Source: Pedobacter quisquiliarum (GTDB lineage Bacteria > Bacteroidota > Bacteroidia > Sphingobacteriales > Sphingobacteriaceae). From it: DNA of 64,000 nucleotides. Of the stretch, positions 54,535-63,934 are shown in pieces. The number at the start of each line of letters is the position of its first letter. Positions within the stretch are counted from its first letter, which is position 1. The stretch is taken from positions 162,668-226,667 of the forward strand of contig NZ_BMIL01000008.1 of assembly GCF_014642175.1 (NCBI RefSeq), written 5' to 3'. Made by a program: the position numbers and the translations under genes. The notes under the pieces were generated by a model that saw nothing but the letters and a program-made list of their open reading frames with translations, was not told the DNA's origin and made no database searches.

Positions 54535-55151
54535 CAATCTATTGTGCCCAGATATTGGCTGTTGCTCTGTCTCGTCCTGTCCGCAGAAATAAATGCCGCA
54601 TAGACATGGATGGTTTGTCCTAGAAAGGCCTTGTAGGTATCCATGACGTGATGGCCCACATTCCGGAAAGACCCGTGAACATCATATACCATGGTCCGGC
54701 TTTCGGGATGATAGGCGAGTACCATCGCCTGATCTTTGTTGCTTGTTTCGGGTATGTAATCTGGCGACCAACTAAAATGGAGCTTGTTTTCCTGCAGTTC
54801 GCAACTGATGTCCGCTGAAAGCGGAAGATCACCATAGCTGACCTTGACCAGCTCCGGCATAACTTCGCCCTGTAGTATGGCGTTTTTCAGGTTATAAGAT
54901 TTTGCTGCATTGTAGCCTTCGGATGTGGCGGTATAACCTGCGAAGCCGACCCGAAGAAAGTCGAGCAAGGGCTGTAGCCAGGCATGTGCAGTCTTGAACT
55001 TGTTTCTATTGGTTTCTTCTTTTTCGCTGGGTTCGCTAGTGCGTGGGCGGCCTTTCGCCCGCATGTAAGGTATGCCTTTCCATACACAACCAACCACGGT
55101 ACCCACTTTGCCGACGAACACGCCATTTATTCCTTGTCGATATTTTGCCAT
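54531..55151 (-). CDS. DUF6266-family protein
   Basis: This 206-residue protein starts MAKYRQGINGVFVGKVGTVV and has a CVWKGIPYMRAKG segment, which are hallmarks of DUF6266, a family common in Bacteroidota and often present in several copies. No signal peptide or membrane segment is evident. Function unknown. It overlaps the helicase stop by 4 bp and has repeat copy C 85 bp upstream of its start. Confidence 0.8.
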   Translation of the reverse strand: MAKYRQGINGVFVGKVGTVVGCVWKGIPYMRAKGRPRTSEPSEKEETNRNKFKTAHAWLQPLLDFLRVGFAGYTATSEGYNAAKSYNLKNAILQGEVMPELVKVSYGDLPLSADISCELQENKLHFSWSPDYIPETSNKDQAMVLAYHPESRTMVYDVHGSFRNVGHHVMDTYKAFLGQTIHVYAAFISADRTRQSNSQYLGTIDC

Positions 55152-55235
55152 CTGAGAACGTTAATTTGTTTCTTAAAGATACAAAAAAGCTCATCAGAAA
55201 TCGTGATTGTTAAACAATTTAATAACACAAGAAAA

Positions 55236-55306
55236 ACACCTTACCCACACTTTGCGTGGGCGAGGTGTGGATAAGGTGTGCGCCAGGTGTGGCTAAGGTG
55301 TGCTTG
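55236..55306 (+). repeat. 71-bp intergenic repeat, copy C (11-bp heptamer array with hairpin)
   Basis: Copy C is the most regular copy. The four direct units at 55263, 55274, 55285 and 55296 all read AGGTGTG plus four bases. The left part holds ACACCT, which pairs with the first unit, and CCCAC/GTGGG around a 7-nt loop without mismatch. By eye it matches copy A at about three quarters of positions, with most differences in the tetramer spacers and the loop. It lies 21 bp downstream of the msrA stop. Confidence 0.92.
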
Positions 55307-55327
55307 AATTTATGCTCCGTGTTCTTT

Positions 55328-55825
55328 TTAATTGGCTTCCAATGCCCACTCCGGTCTTTCAAAGTGGCAGGTATATCCGTAAGGATTTTTCTGCAGATAA
55401 GCTTGATGCTCTTCTTCTGCATCCCAGAAGTCGCCCGCCGGAACCACCTCAGTTACGACCTTACCCGGCCAGATACCGGATGCATCCATTTCAGCAATCA
55501 GGGTATTGGCAACTTCCTGCTGTTCTTCATTTAAGTAGAATATGGCAGAGCGGTAAGATACGCCGATGTCATTTCCCTGCCTGTTTCTGGTTGTTGGATT
55601 ATGGATTTGAAAGAAGTACTCCAACAATTTGCGGTATGACAGCTGCGCGGGATCATAGGTAATCGCAATCGCTTCCGCGTGCGTTCCGTGGTTGCGGTAA
55701 GTTGCGTTGGGCACATCGCCACCTGTATAACCAACGACCGTGGATATAACACCTGGATATTGGCGAATCAACTCCTCCATACCCCAAAAACATCCACCGG
55801 CTAATATTGCTTTTTCAGTATTCAT
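55328..55825 (-). CDS. msrA: Peptide-methionine (S)-S-oxide reductase MsrA
   Basis: This 165-residue enzyme reduces methionine-S-sulfoxide in oxidised proteins. The catalytic motif [10 protein letters not shown] is at the N-terminus, and [28 protein letters not shown] and [10 protein letters not shown] follow as in the family. It has no signal peptide and is cytosolic. It is a single gene with repeat copy C directly downstream. Confidence 0.97.
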   Translation of the reverse strand: MNTEKAILAGGCFWGMEELIRQYPGVISTVVGYTGGDVPNATYRNHGTHAEAIAITYDPAQLSYRKLLEYFFQIHNPTTRNRQGNDIGVSYRSAIFYLNEEQQEVANTLIAEMDASGIWPGKVVTEVVPAGDFWDAEEEHQAYLQKNPYGYTCHFERPEWALEAN

Positions 55826-56025
55826 ATGATTTATTTCTAGACAACAAATGTATAAGTTATCGGCTAAACAACTTGGAAATCGTAATTGTTCGGGTGCTTT
55901 GCCGGCTTAGCGTGCCTGTTCGGGATTATGACTTTTAGCTGTGTATTTTTTCCTATTTTGGATCCGGAGATGCCTAACAGCAGTAAGCTTAAGCTTTCGT
56001 GTCTGGCACGATTGAAGAAACAGTT

Positions 56026-56538
56026 ATGGAGCAAAATTACGTTTATAAAGAAATACAAAGATTTACGCAGTGGTGGTTGTGGCTGATCCTGGTTGTATTG
56101 AACCTGGTTTTCATTTATGGATTTTATAAGCAGGTGATTACAGGGCAGCCTGTTGGAGACAATCCAATGAGAGACACCGGCGTTACGGTTGCAACGCTTG
56201 TTAGTTTCCTGTTTAGCGCATTTTTCTATAGCCTTCGGCTTGAAACGCTTATTAAGGCTGACGGTATTTACGTAAGATTTTTCCCTTTTCACCTCAAGTT
56301 CAAACACTATCCATGGTCCAGGATCAACAGATCTTATGTGCGCAAATATTCGGCAATCACAGAATATGGAGGCTGGGGCTTAAGGTATGGGATGTTTGGC
56401 AAGGGAACCGCTTTCAACGTCTCTGGGAATCAAGGCTTGCAACTGGAGTTTGTGGACCAGAAGAAATTGCTGATTGGCACCAACAATCCGAAGGGGCTTT
56501 CTTCTGCATTGAAGGCAATGGGGCAGCTGCGAGATTAA
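56026..56538 (+). CDS. DUF6141-like membrane protein
   Basis: The ATG at 56026 gives a 170-residue protein; a GTG 27 bp upstream is in frame but less likely. Two membrane segments (about 16-36 and 58-80) are followed by a soluble beta-rich part with GIYVRFFPFHLKF, YGGWGLRYGMFGKGTAFNVSG and LEFVDQKKLLIGTNNP. The soluble part resembles small PH-like domains. I believe this is DUF6141; function unknown. It stands alone. Confidence 0.7.
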   Translation: MEQNYVYKEIQRFTQWWLWLILVVLNLVFIYGFYKQVITGQPVGDNPMRDTGVTVATLVSFLFSAFFYSLRLETLIKADGIYVRFFPFHLKFKHYPWSRINRSYVRKYSAITEYGGWGLRYGMFGKGTAFNVSGNQGLQLEFVDQKKLLIGTNNPKGLSSALKAMGQLRD

Positions 56539-56956
56539 TTGCAGTCTGGCCTGAACGCATATTCTTTTTGTAAAAATAAATTTTGATAGATGCTCACGAT
56601 TTTTTATCTTAGAATAGCGACTAAATTGAGTTGTAGTACTGCATTTCTGCTTTATATGTTCGTTTATTTGCTTAATTAAGCACCAAAAACTCGTGAATTT
56701 GGGCTTTCAAGGTCTATCTTGTGATTTTTTATCCTTAAAATTCCCATTAAATACTGATGTTATGCAGGCATAGCACTTTTATTTCTGGTTTTCGTCCCAA
56801 TTTTATCCATGAATTTTGATAATGCAGCAATATTTAAGCTGTTTTCTATTTAGATTTTGTATAAAATATTTTACACAACGGCTTTTTGCCTTTTTTATTT
56901 TAGGAATGTGATACCTTAGACTTAATTGTCAATTCCCTAACCTAAAACCAGTACAA
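56539..56956. other. Non-coding region upstream of susC
   Basis: This 418-bp A/T-rich gap should contain the promoter and leader of the SusC/SusD pair. I see TACCTTAG at 56912-56919, two mismatches away from TAnnTTTG, with TTG 23 bp upstream. No anti-sigma/ECF genes, structured RNA or repeat were recognised. Confidence 0.5.
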
Positions 56957-59900
56957 ATGCAAAAACTCGTACAAAGTTTATTGTTTTTGTTCCTTATTGT
57001 TGGCTCTGCCTATGCGCAGGTTAAAACAATAACCGGAACAGTCACCTCAAAAGATGATGGGCTCCCAATGCCCAGTGTAAGCATCAAAGTCAAAGGAACC
57101 AGCGTAGTCAGTCAGACTGGAATTAACGGTACCTATTCCATTAAAGTACCAGCAGGCGGCACGCCAGTTTTGGTGTTCAGCTATGTTGGGTACGCAAGTC
57201 AGGAAATCAATGCCGGCAACAGAACCACAGTAAACCTCACGCTGGCGCCTGATCAGAATCAACTTAGCGAAGTCCTGATCGTTGCTTATGGTACTGCAAA
57301 CAAGAATACCTACACCGGGTCTTCTGCGCAGATCAATAGTGCTGATTTTGAGAACAGACCAATTACCAACGTGATGAGTGCTGTTGCAGGCTCCGCACCA
57401 GGTATTCAGGCAACCACCTCCAGCGGTGCACCAGGTTCTACACCGGGGATTCGTATTCGTGGATTTGGATCTATCTCTGCCTCTAACGACGCGCTTTATG
57501 TTGTTGATGGTAGTGTCTACGACGGCGCCATTTCTAACATTGACCCTGCAGACATTGAGTCTGTGTCCCTCTTAAAAGATGCGGCAACAGCCGCCCTTTA
57601 CGGTTCAAGAGCTGGTAACGGCGTGGTGCTAATCACCACTAAAAAAGGAAAAGCTGGTCGTCAGACACTGAACTTCAAAGCAAATACCGGCTGGGTAAGT
57701 CGCGGTTTGCCAGAGTATGAGCGCGTAGACGCTTTTCAGTATTACCCTTTAATGTGGGAAGTTCAAAGAAATACCCTGGCCTACGGATCTTCGAAAATTC
57801 CATTGGACATAGCTGGTGGTATTGCTTCAGGGAACATCACCACTTATAATGGCAGCAGATACAGCGGTATTAAAAGTTTGTTAGGCTATAATCCTTTCAA
57901 CGTTGCTGATAACCAGATTGTCTCCGCAGAAGGTGTGCTTAATCCTGCAGCAAGCCTTTTGTATGCGGATGATTTAGACTGGGCAGACCAAGCCATGCAA
58001 GGTGGTAAAAAGCGTCAGAATTACACTATGTCTTATTCTGGCGGAAGTGAAAAGTCGGATTATTTTGGATCATTGGGTTACACCAATGATGAGGGATATT
58101 TGATTAACTCCAGCTTAAAGCGTTTCAATGGACGTTTGAACCTCAATACGCAACCAGTAACCTGGTTCAGCACTGGCTTGAACCTGAATGGTACGTATTC
58201 TAAATCACGTTACGATAATGCCGATGGTGGAACCAGTTTCATCAATCCATTTTACATCTCCAGAATGATTGCGCCAATTTATCCGGTGCATTTGCATGAT
58301 GCAAACGGGGCATTGGTGCTGGATGCTAACGGTCAGCCACAGTACGATTTCGGTGATGGTCGTCCATTTGCATCTGGTCGTCACACTATCTATGAAAACC
58401 TGAACGATCGCCAGAACCAGGTGAGAGGTGCGATCGGTGCCCGAACTTTTGGTAGCGTGCACATCCTACCAGGACTGAAAGCGACTGCAAGATTGAGTTT
58501 TGACTTCCAGGATACACAGGACCGCACCTATGATAACCCTAACGTGGGTGATGGTGCACCATCTGGAAGAGCTTACCAATACCTGTATCGTACCACAAGT
58601 TACACCTTCTCGCAACTTGCGGAATATAACAAGCGCTTTGACAAGCATAATCTACAAGTACTCGCAGGTCATGAGAACTACGGTTACAAGTACAACTATC
58701 TATCTGGTAGCCGTAGCGGTATCATCGTGGATGGTATTACCGAACTGGTAAACTTTGCGACGGTATTGGGTACAACTTCATACGAAGATAATGCGACCAT
58801 CGAAAGTTATTTGTCAAGAGTATCTTATGACTATGATTCGAAATACCTTTTCAGCGGTAGCTTCAGACGCGATGGTAACTCGAAGTTTTCACCAAGTGTA
58901 AGGTGGGCAAACTTCTGGTCCGTAAGTGGGGGCTGGAACATCAACCGTGAATCCTTCTTTAAAGCGAGCTGGGTAGATCAGTTGAAACTTCGTGCATCAT
59001 ATGGTGTGCTTGGAAATGATGGTGGCTTAGGATACTATCCATATCAGGCATTGTATGATCTTGGCAGAAATAACCAGACTGAAGCCGGTATCATCCAGCG
59101 TTCACTATCCAACCCTGACCTGACCTGGGAAACCTCAAAGAACTTTGATGCAGGTGTTGATTTTAGCATGTTCGGTGGCCGTCTTGGTGGTAGTGTAGAG
59201 TACTTTAAAAGAAAAACAGATGGTTTAATTTTCCAGGTTCAGCAGCCGCTATCTAATGGTGGTAGTTACAACGACGGAAACTTTACCATTCCGACAAATA
59301 TTGGTAATCTATACAATTCAGGTGGTGAGTTGACCTTAACTGGCCAAATCGTTAAGGGTCGTGCTTTCAGTTACACCACAACGTTAAACCTGACCTCCTT
59401 TAAAAACAGAATAACGAAGATGCCGGAAAATTCGCCGCTGATCCAGGATGGAACCAAAGGGTACAGTGTAGGTCATTCTATTTACGACTTCTACCTGCGT
59501 GATTACTACGGTGTTGATCCGGAAAATGGAAATGCGCTATATAAAACAAACATCCAGACGAACAACACCAAGATCATTGGTGCTGATACCGTAACCAGCG
59601 TACTGGGTGAAGCAAACTACCGTTACACTGGTGATAGTGCGATTCCAGACATCTATGGATCTATGACGCACAACTTCGGATACAAAAACTTCAGTCTTGA
59701 TGTACAATTCAATTTCCAGACTGGCGGTAAGGTGTATGATGGCGCTTATGCAGCTTTAATGCACGGTGGTAACTATGGTACAGCTTTGCATGTTGATGCA
59801 TTGAACCGCTGGAAAAATCCTGGTGACGTGACGAACGTGCCAAGATTGGACAACGGCCAGGTGGCGAACTTTGCTGGTCAAAGTAGTAGATTCCTTGTTG

Positions 59901-60127
59901 ATGCAAGTTATTTCCAGCTGAATAGAGTGACCCTGAATTATGAACTTCCGAAAGACTGGATGACGGCCATTAAGGCACAGTCGGCAAGTATTTACGTGAG
60001 CGGTGAAAACCTAGCGCTGGCTTCAAAAAGAAGAGGCATGTTCCCGGGAACTTCATTTAACGGTACCGTTGGAAACAACTACAACTTCAGCAGAACCATC
60101 TCGGTTGGTGTAAACGTGAACTTTTAA
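56957..60127 (+). CDS. SusC/RagA-family TonB-linked outer-membrane protein
   Basis: This 1056-residue protein starts with a signal peptide (ending AYAQ). A carboxypeptidase-regulatory-like domain follows (KTITGTVTSKDDGLPMPS to about residue 95), then a TonB box region (VAYGTANK) and the plug domain (NVMSAVAGSAPGIQ, IRIRGFGSISASNDALYVVDG). A large barrel ends in SVGVNVNF. SusC and the downstream SusD form a pedal-bin importer of glycans or peptides. No enzyme is encoded next to it, so the substrate cannot be predicted. Confidence 0.97.
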   Translation: MQKLVQSLLFLFLIVGSAYAQVKTITGTVTSKDDGLPMPSVSIKVKGTSVVSQTGINGTYSIKVPAGGTPVLVFSYVGYASQEINAGNRTTVNLTLAPDQNQLSEVLIVAYGTANKNTYTGSSAQINSADFENRPITNVMSAVAGSAPGIQATTSSGAPGSTPGIRIRGFGSISASNDALYVVDGSVYDGAISNIDPADIESVSLLKDAATAALYGSRAGNGVVLITTKKGKAGRQTLNFKANTGWVSRGLPEYERVDAFQYYPLMWEVQRNTLAYGSSKIPLDIAGGIASGNITTYNGSRYSGIKSLLGYNPFNVADNQIVSAEGVLNPAASLLYADDLDWADQAMQGGKKRQNYTMSYSGGSEKSDYFGSLGYTNDEGYLINSSLKRFNGRLNLNTQPVTWFSTGLNLNGTYSKSRYDNADGGTSFINPFYISRMIAPIYPVHLHDANGALVLDANGQPQYDFGDGRPFASGRHTIYENLNDRQNQVRGAIGARTFGSVHILPGLKATARLSFDFQDTQDRTYDNPNVGDGAPSGRAYQYLYRTTSYTFSQLAEYNKRFDKHNLQVLAGHENYGYKYNYLSGSRSGIIVDGITELVNFATVLGTTSYEDNATIESYLSRVSYDYDSKYLFSGSFRRDGNSKFSPSVRWANFWSVSGGWNINRESFFKASWVDQLKLRASYGVLGNDGGLGYYPYQALYDLGRNNQTEAGIIQRSLSNPDLTWETSKNFDAGVDFSMFGGRLGGSVEYFKRKTDGLIFQVQQPLSNGGSYNDGNFTIPTNIGNLYNSGGELTLTGQIVKGRAFSYTTTLNLTSFKNRITKMPENSPLIQDGTKGYSVGHSIYDFYLRDYYGVDPENGNALYKTNIQTNNTKIIGADTVTSVLGEANYRYTGDSAIPDIYGSMTHNFGYKNFSLDVQFNFQTGGKVYDGAYAALMHGGNYGTALHVDALNRWKNPGDVTNVPRLDNGQVANFAGQSSRFLVDASYFQLNRVTLNYELPKDWMTAIKAQSASIYVSGENLALASKRRGMFPGTSFNGTVGNNYNFSRTISVGVNVNF

Positions 60128-60142
60128 TCTAGCAATAAGAAC

Positions 60143-61630
60143 ATGAAATTTATATATAACAAAATTGTACTCGGTTTACTGGTGATCATATCAGGAACCG
60201 CCTGCAAGAAGGAATTTCTTCAAACAACCCCCACCGATCAGGTGGAAACTGGTACGGCATTCGGCACCACAAAGAATGCCTGGGCAGCATTAAACGGTAT
60301 ACACCGCACCATGTACTCACAGATATTTGGTGTGCAGGCACAAGGCGGGCAGAGTGGTAATATGCTTTACATGGATATCCTGGGTGAAGATATGGTTTTT
60401 AATACCTCATCGAGTACCTGGTTATTGCCTGAATACCGTTGGATCAGACACCGTGATGCGACAAGCAGCATGCTGTTTTACAACTATCAATTCTACTATG
60501 TGATCATCGGTAATGCAAACATGATCCTTGCGAATATCAAAAGCGCGGAAGGGCCTGAGGCAGATAAGATGGCCATCAGGGGGCAAGCACTTGCTTATCG
60601 TGCCTGGGCATACTTCCAGATGGTACAACTTTTCGGAGAGCGGTATGTTCCGGGAGCACAGAATTCGTCACTTGCCGTACCGCTGGTGCTTGATCCAAAA
60701 ACTACACCCACGCCAAGAAGCACCGTTGCAGAAGTATATGCACAGATTAACACAGATATTAATCAGGCCATCACGGATCTTGTAAACTATAAAGGCGTAA
60801 ATAAATCGCATTTGAATGTAAATACCGCACAAGGTATCAAGGCTCGTGTCGCGTTGGTTCAGGGTGACTGGGCAGCAGCTGCCGCAGCTGCAAAATCCGC
60901 GAGAACGGGTTATACTTTGATGAGCAATACGCAGTATTTAGCTGGTTTTAACAATTATGACAATCCGGAATGGATCTGGGCATCAAGAATCCAATCGGAT
61001 CAGACCAGTTATTTCTATTCTTTCTTCGCGTACATGTCTGCGAATTATAGTTCTACGGTAATCCGCACCAGTCCGAAGTCGATCTCTTCTACCTTGTACA
61101 ATACCATTTCCCCGACTGACGTACGTAAAGAAGTTTGGGATCCGACTGGAACAAATACCACTTTCCCAATACCAACTTCTGCGTCCATCAGAGCGCCATA
61201 CATGAGTAGAAAGTTCAGGGTAGCAGATCCAAGCTTAAGTATCGGCGATGTGCCGTACATGCGTGCTGCGGAAATGTACCTGATTGAGGCTGAAGCATTG
61301 GCAAGAAGCGGTGATAACGCTGGCGCTGCTGCGGCACTTTACCCATTGGCGGTGAACAGGGATCCCTCTTATGTGCAGTCTACCAATACTGGTGAAGCGC
61401 TGATCAACGAAATCATGTTACAGCGACGCGTGGAGCTATGGGGTGAAGGTTTCCGTTTCTACGACTTGAAACGTACAAATTCACCGCTAAACCGGAATGG
61501 TGCTAACCATAATGCAAGTTATGCAAACGGCGTTCTTGAGGTTCCTGCAGGTGATGTGCGCTGGCAGTTCCTGATTCCACAGGATGAAATCAACTTTAGT
61601 AATGGTGTTGTGGTTCAGAATCCGCAATAG
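60143..61630 (+). CDS. SusD/RagB-family nutrient-binding lipoprotein
   Basis: This 495-residue lipoprotein (lipobox SGTAC, then KKEFLQTTPTDQ) has the SusD-like N-terminal segment and TPR-like helices, for example RGQALAYRAWAYFQMVQLFGE. The C-terminal RagB part includes YLIEAEALARSGD and RRVELWGEGFRFYDLKR. It forms the surface lid of the SusC channel encoded 15 bp upstream and captures the ligand. The pair ends at a strong terminator. Confidence 0.96.
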   Translation: MKFIYNKIVLGLLVIISGTACKKEFLQTTPTDQVETGTAFGTTKNAWAALNGIHRTMYSQIFGVQAQGGQSGNMLYMDILGEDMVFNTSSSTWLLPEYRWIRHRDATSSMLFYNYQFYYVIIGNANMILANIKSAEGPEADKMAIRGQALAYRAWAYFQMVQLFGERYVPGAQNSSLAVPLVLDPKTTPTPRSTVAEVYAQINTDINQAITDLVNYKGVNKSHLNVNTAQGIKARVALVQGDWAAAAAAAKSARTGYTLMSNTQYLAGFNNYDNPEWIWASRIQSDQTSYFYSFFAYMSANYSSTVIRTSPKSISSTLYNTISPTDVRKEVWDPTGTNTTFPIPTSASIRAPYMSRKFRVADPSLSIGDVPYMRAAEMYLIEAEALARSGDNAGAAAALYPLAVNRDPSYVQSTNTGEALINEIMLQRRVELWGEGFRFYDLKRTNSPLNRNGANHNASYANGVLEVPAGDVRWQFLIPQDEINFSNGVVVQNPQ

Positions 61631-61644
61631 CAGATTTGTTTTCT

Positions 61645-61685
61645 AACAAGAAAGGGCATTCCGTTTGGAATGCCCTTTCTTGTTA
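61645..61685. terminator. Bidirectional terminator after susD
   Basis: An 18-bp perfect inverted repeat (AACAAGAAAGGGCATTCC and its complement) with a GTTT loop lies between susD and the convergent lipoprotein gene. Confidence 0.92.
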
Positions 61686-61696
61686 AAGGTGTTTTA

Positions 61697-62455
61697 TTAT
61701 TTTGCTAGTGTATATCGGATGTTCGAGATGGCTAAACCTGGCAGCTCCGGCTTCTTGTTTTCCAGGACTATGGTAATCTTTTTGAATGGTGTTTGTGATT
61801 TCACCGCAATTAATCTGGCACCTGATGGAGCGCTTACTGTTTGATTTACGCTGAAAAGCTCATTCTCCAGTTTGCTGTCTTCTTCCTGGTAACTTACATT
61901 AACGTTGAGGTCCATGCCTGTCGCATTTGGGGCAATTTCGAAGCCGAATGTTGTCACTTTTTTGTTCAGGTTAAGGATCATGACATTGGATACGAAGCCT
62001 TCTTCGCTTTCCGCGAAAAGTACATTCGGGTATTCAGACTCGGTGTAAGGACTGTAGTTCCAGTGTGTCCACCAGCCTTTAGGTCCATTGTTTAATTTCT
62101 TAAAGCCCATGGTTGAAGATAGGGTAATCTTCTTGTCTTTAATGTCGTATGTAAATTCACCATCCTTCAGCTTAGATATATCGAATTTTCTAGTTTCTTT
62201 CAGGTACTCATCACATACGGTGTCTATCAGTTTGACTTTTACATCATAGTAGTTTGTGAGCACTGCTGCTGGCAGATTCTTTTTAGGCAGGATGTTCGTA
62301 GACATGTCATTGCCGGCTAATGGATAAACCTTTTCTGCGGAAATGCCGGTTTTTTTAGCTTCCAATTTATCCAGATCTGTCGTTTTCTTTTCACAGGAAG
62401 CGAGCATTGCTAGGCAGCATGCTGCAAAGATGGTGTTGCGGTAAAATGAGGTCAT
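61697..62455 (-). CDS. Lipoprotein of unknown function
   Basis: This 252-residue protein has a lipoprotein signal (CCLAMLASC) followed by a Lys/Asp-rich spacer. The C-terminal half contains a beta-sandwich-like pattern (VTTFGFEIAPNATGMDLNVNVSY, KKITIVLENKKPELPGLAISNIRY). This suggests a carbohydrate- or cell-surface-binding fold, but I do not recognise a family. It is convergent with the SusC/SusD pair, so co-function is not shown by gene order. Confidence 0.75.
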   Translation of the reverse strand: MTSFYRNTIFAACCLAMLASCEKKTTDLDKLEAKKTGISAEKVYPLAGNDMSTNILPKKNLPAAVLTNYYDVKVKLIDTVCDEYLKETRKFDISKLKDGEFTYDIKDKKITLSSTMGFKKLNNGPKGWWTHWNYSPYTESEYPNVLFAESEEGFVSNVMILNLNKKVTTFGFEIAPNATGMDLNVNVSYQEEDSKLENELFSVNQTVSAPSGARLIAVKSQTPFKKITIVLENKKPELPGLAISNIRYTLAK

Positions 62456-62661
62456 AGGGGATGTTTATTTTAGATGTGCAGCGAAATTAAGGCTTTAGCT
62501 ATGCTGCGACATGTGTAAATTGGAAAACGGGAAAATTCGTGTAGAAGCTGAGCCGAATTGAGAAGCTAATTGAGCATTCAGTGCGGAGGACGCTGTCCTT
62601 TAGCTGCTTTGATTCTGATTGCTGCGCAGAATTTGTAATTTGGGCCATATAACATGATGCT

Positions 62662-63903
62662 ATGAAAAGAATGATTTCCAGCCAGGAGGCTATCGCACTT
62701 GAAGATAAATACGGTGCACATAATTATCATCCGCTTCCGGTGGTGTTAGATCGGGGTAAAGGCGTTCACGTCTGGGACCCCGAGGGTAAGCGGTACTTCG
62801 ATTTTCTTTCTGCATATAGTGCAGTAAACCAGGGGCACTGCCATCCGCGCATCATTGAGGCGTTAACTGCACAGGCCAGTCAACTTACACTGACATCCCG
62901 TGCTTTCTACAGCTCCAAACTTGGTGAATGCGAGCAATACATAACCAGTTACTTTGGTTATGAGAAAGTGCTGATGATGAATTCTGGTGCTGAAGCGGTG
63001 GAGACGGCCATTAAACTTGCCAGAAGGTGGGGTTACGTGAAGAAGGGCATCCCTGATCAGAAAGCGACGATTATTGTTGCAGATGAGAACTTCCATGGTC
63101 GTACCACAGGTATTATTTCTTTCTCTACGGACCCGAGCGCCACGAGTAACTTTGGTCCATATATGTCTGGTTATGTTTCCGTGCCACACAACAACCTGGA
63201 AGCATTGGAAGCGCAGTTGCAAAACCCTGATGTTTGTGCTTTTCTGGTAGAACCTATACAAGGTGAAGCAGGAATTAAACTGCCGGCCGACGGCTATTTG
63301 TCTAAGGCTTATGCCTTATGTAAGCAGCATAACGTCTTGTTTATTGCGGATGAAATACAGACGGGCATAGCACGTACAGGGATGTTACTGGCTTGCAATT
63401 ATGATGATGTTCGTCCGGATGTGCTGATTTTGGGCAAGGCTTTATCTGGCGGCGTGCTACCGGTTTCAGCCGTGCTGGCTGATGATGAGATCATGCTGAC
63501 GATTAAACCTGGTGAGCATGGGTCAACTTTTGGGGGCAATCCCTTGGCCTGTGCCGTTGCGATGGCGGCTCTGGCCGTGGTTGAGGATGAGCAACTGGCT
63601 GAGAACGCAGCAAGGATGGGAGAATTGTTCCGTTCTGGCTTGCAGGAACTCCAGGAGCAGTTTCCAGGAGTCATTTCTGTTGTTCGTGGACGCGGCTTGA
63701 TGAATGCGGTGGAGATTGTTGAACAGGCTGATGGCCGTACTGCATGGGATTTGTGTGTTGCGTTGAAGGATATGGGCTTACTGGCTAAACCTACCCATGG
63801 ACATATCATCCGCTTTGCGCCGCCTTTGGTGATTACGGAAGGGGAGATGCAGGAAAGTTTAGCAATTATTAGAAAGACTTTGGAACAGTATAGCAAAGGA
63901 TAG
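62662..63903 (+). CDS. rocD: Ornithine aminotransferase
   Basis: This 413-residue class-III aminotransferase moves the delta-amino group of ornithine to 2-oxoglutarate, making glutamate semialdehyde for proline metabolism. It starts [20 protein letters not shown], typical of Roc[41 protein letters not shown] and the PLP lysine in [14 protein letters not shown] (about residue 259) are present. A second in-frame ATG nine bases downstream is also possible. A possible insertion-sequence end lies 31 bp after the stop. Confidence 0.95.
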   Translation: MKRMISSQEAIALEDKYGAHNYHPLPVVLDRGKGVHVWDPEGKRYFDFLSAYSAVNQGHCHPRIIEALTAQASQLTLTSRAFYSSKLGECEQYITSYFGYEKVLMMNSGAEAVETAIKLARRWGYVKKGIPDQKATIIVADENFHGRTTGIISFSTDPSATSNFGPYMSGYVSVPHNNLEALEAQLQNPDVCAFLVEPIQGEAGIKLPADGYLSKAYALCKQHNVLFIADEIQTGIARTGMLLACNYDDVRPDVLILGKALSGGVLPVSAVLADDEIMLTIKPGEHGSTFGGNPLACAVAMAALAVVEDEQLAENAARMGELFRSGLQELQEQFPGVISVVRGRGLMNAVEIVEQADGRTAWDLCVALKDMGLLAKPTHGHIIRFAPPLVITEGEMQESLAIIRKTLEQYSKG

Positions 63904-63934
63904 GTGGTAAATAGAAAAAGGGATGATTGTTAAA

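Noticed and set aside
55864..56307. 147-codon minus-strand frame upstream of the DUF6141-like gene
   Set aside because: Mostly antisense to the DUF6141-like coding region and without signal or domain.
56886..56919. SusC promoter with TTG and TACCTTAG
   Set aside because: Two mismatches in the -7 box and a 23-bp spacing; mentioned only in the region note.
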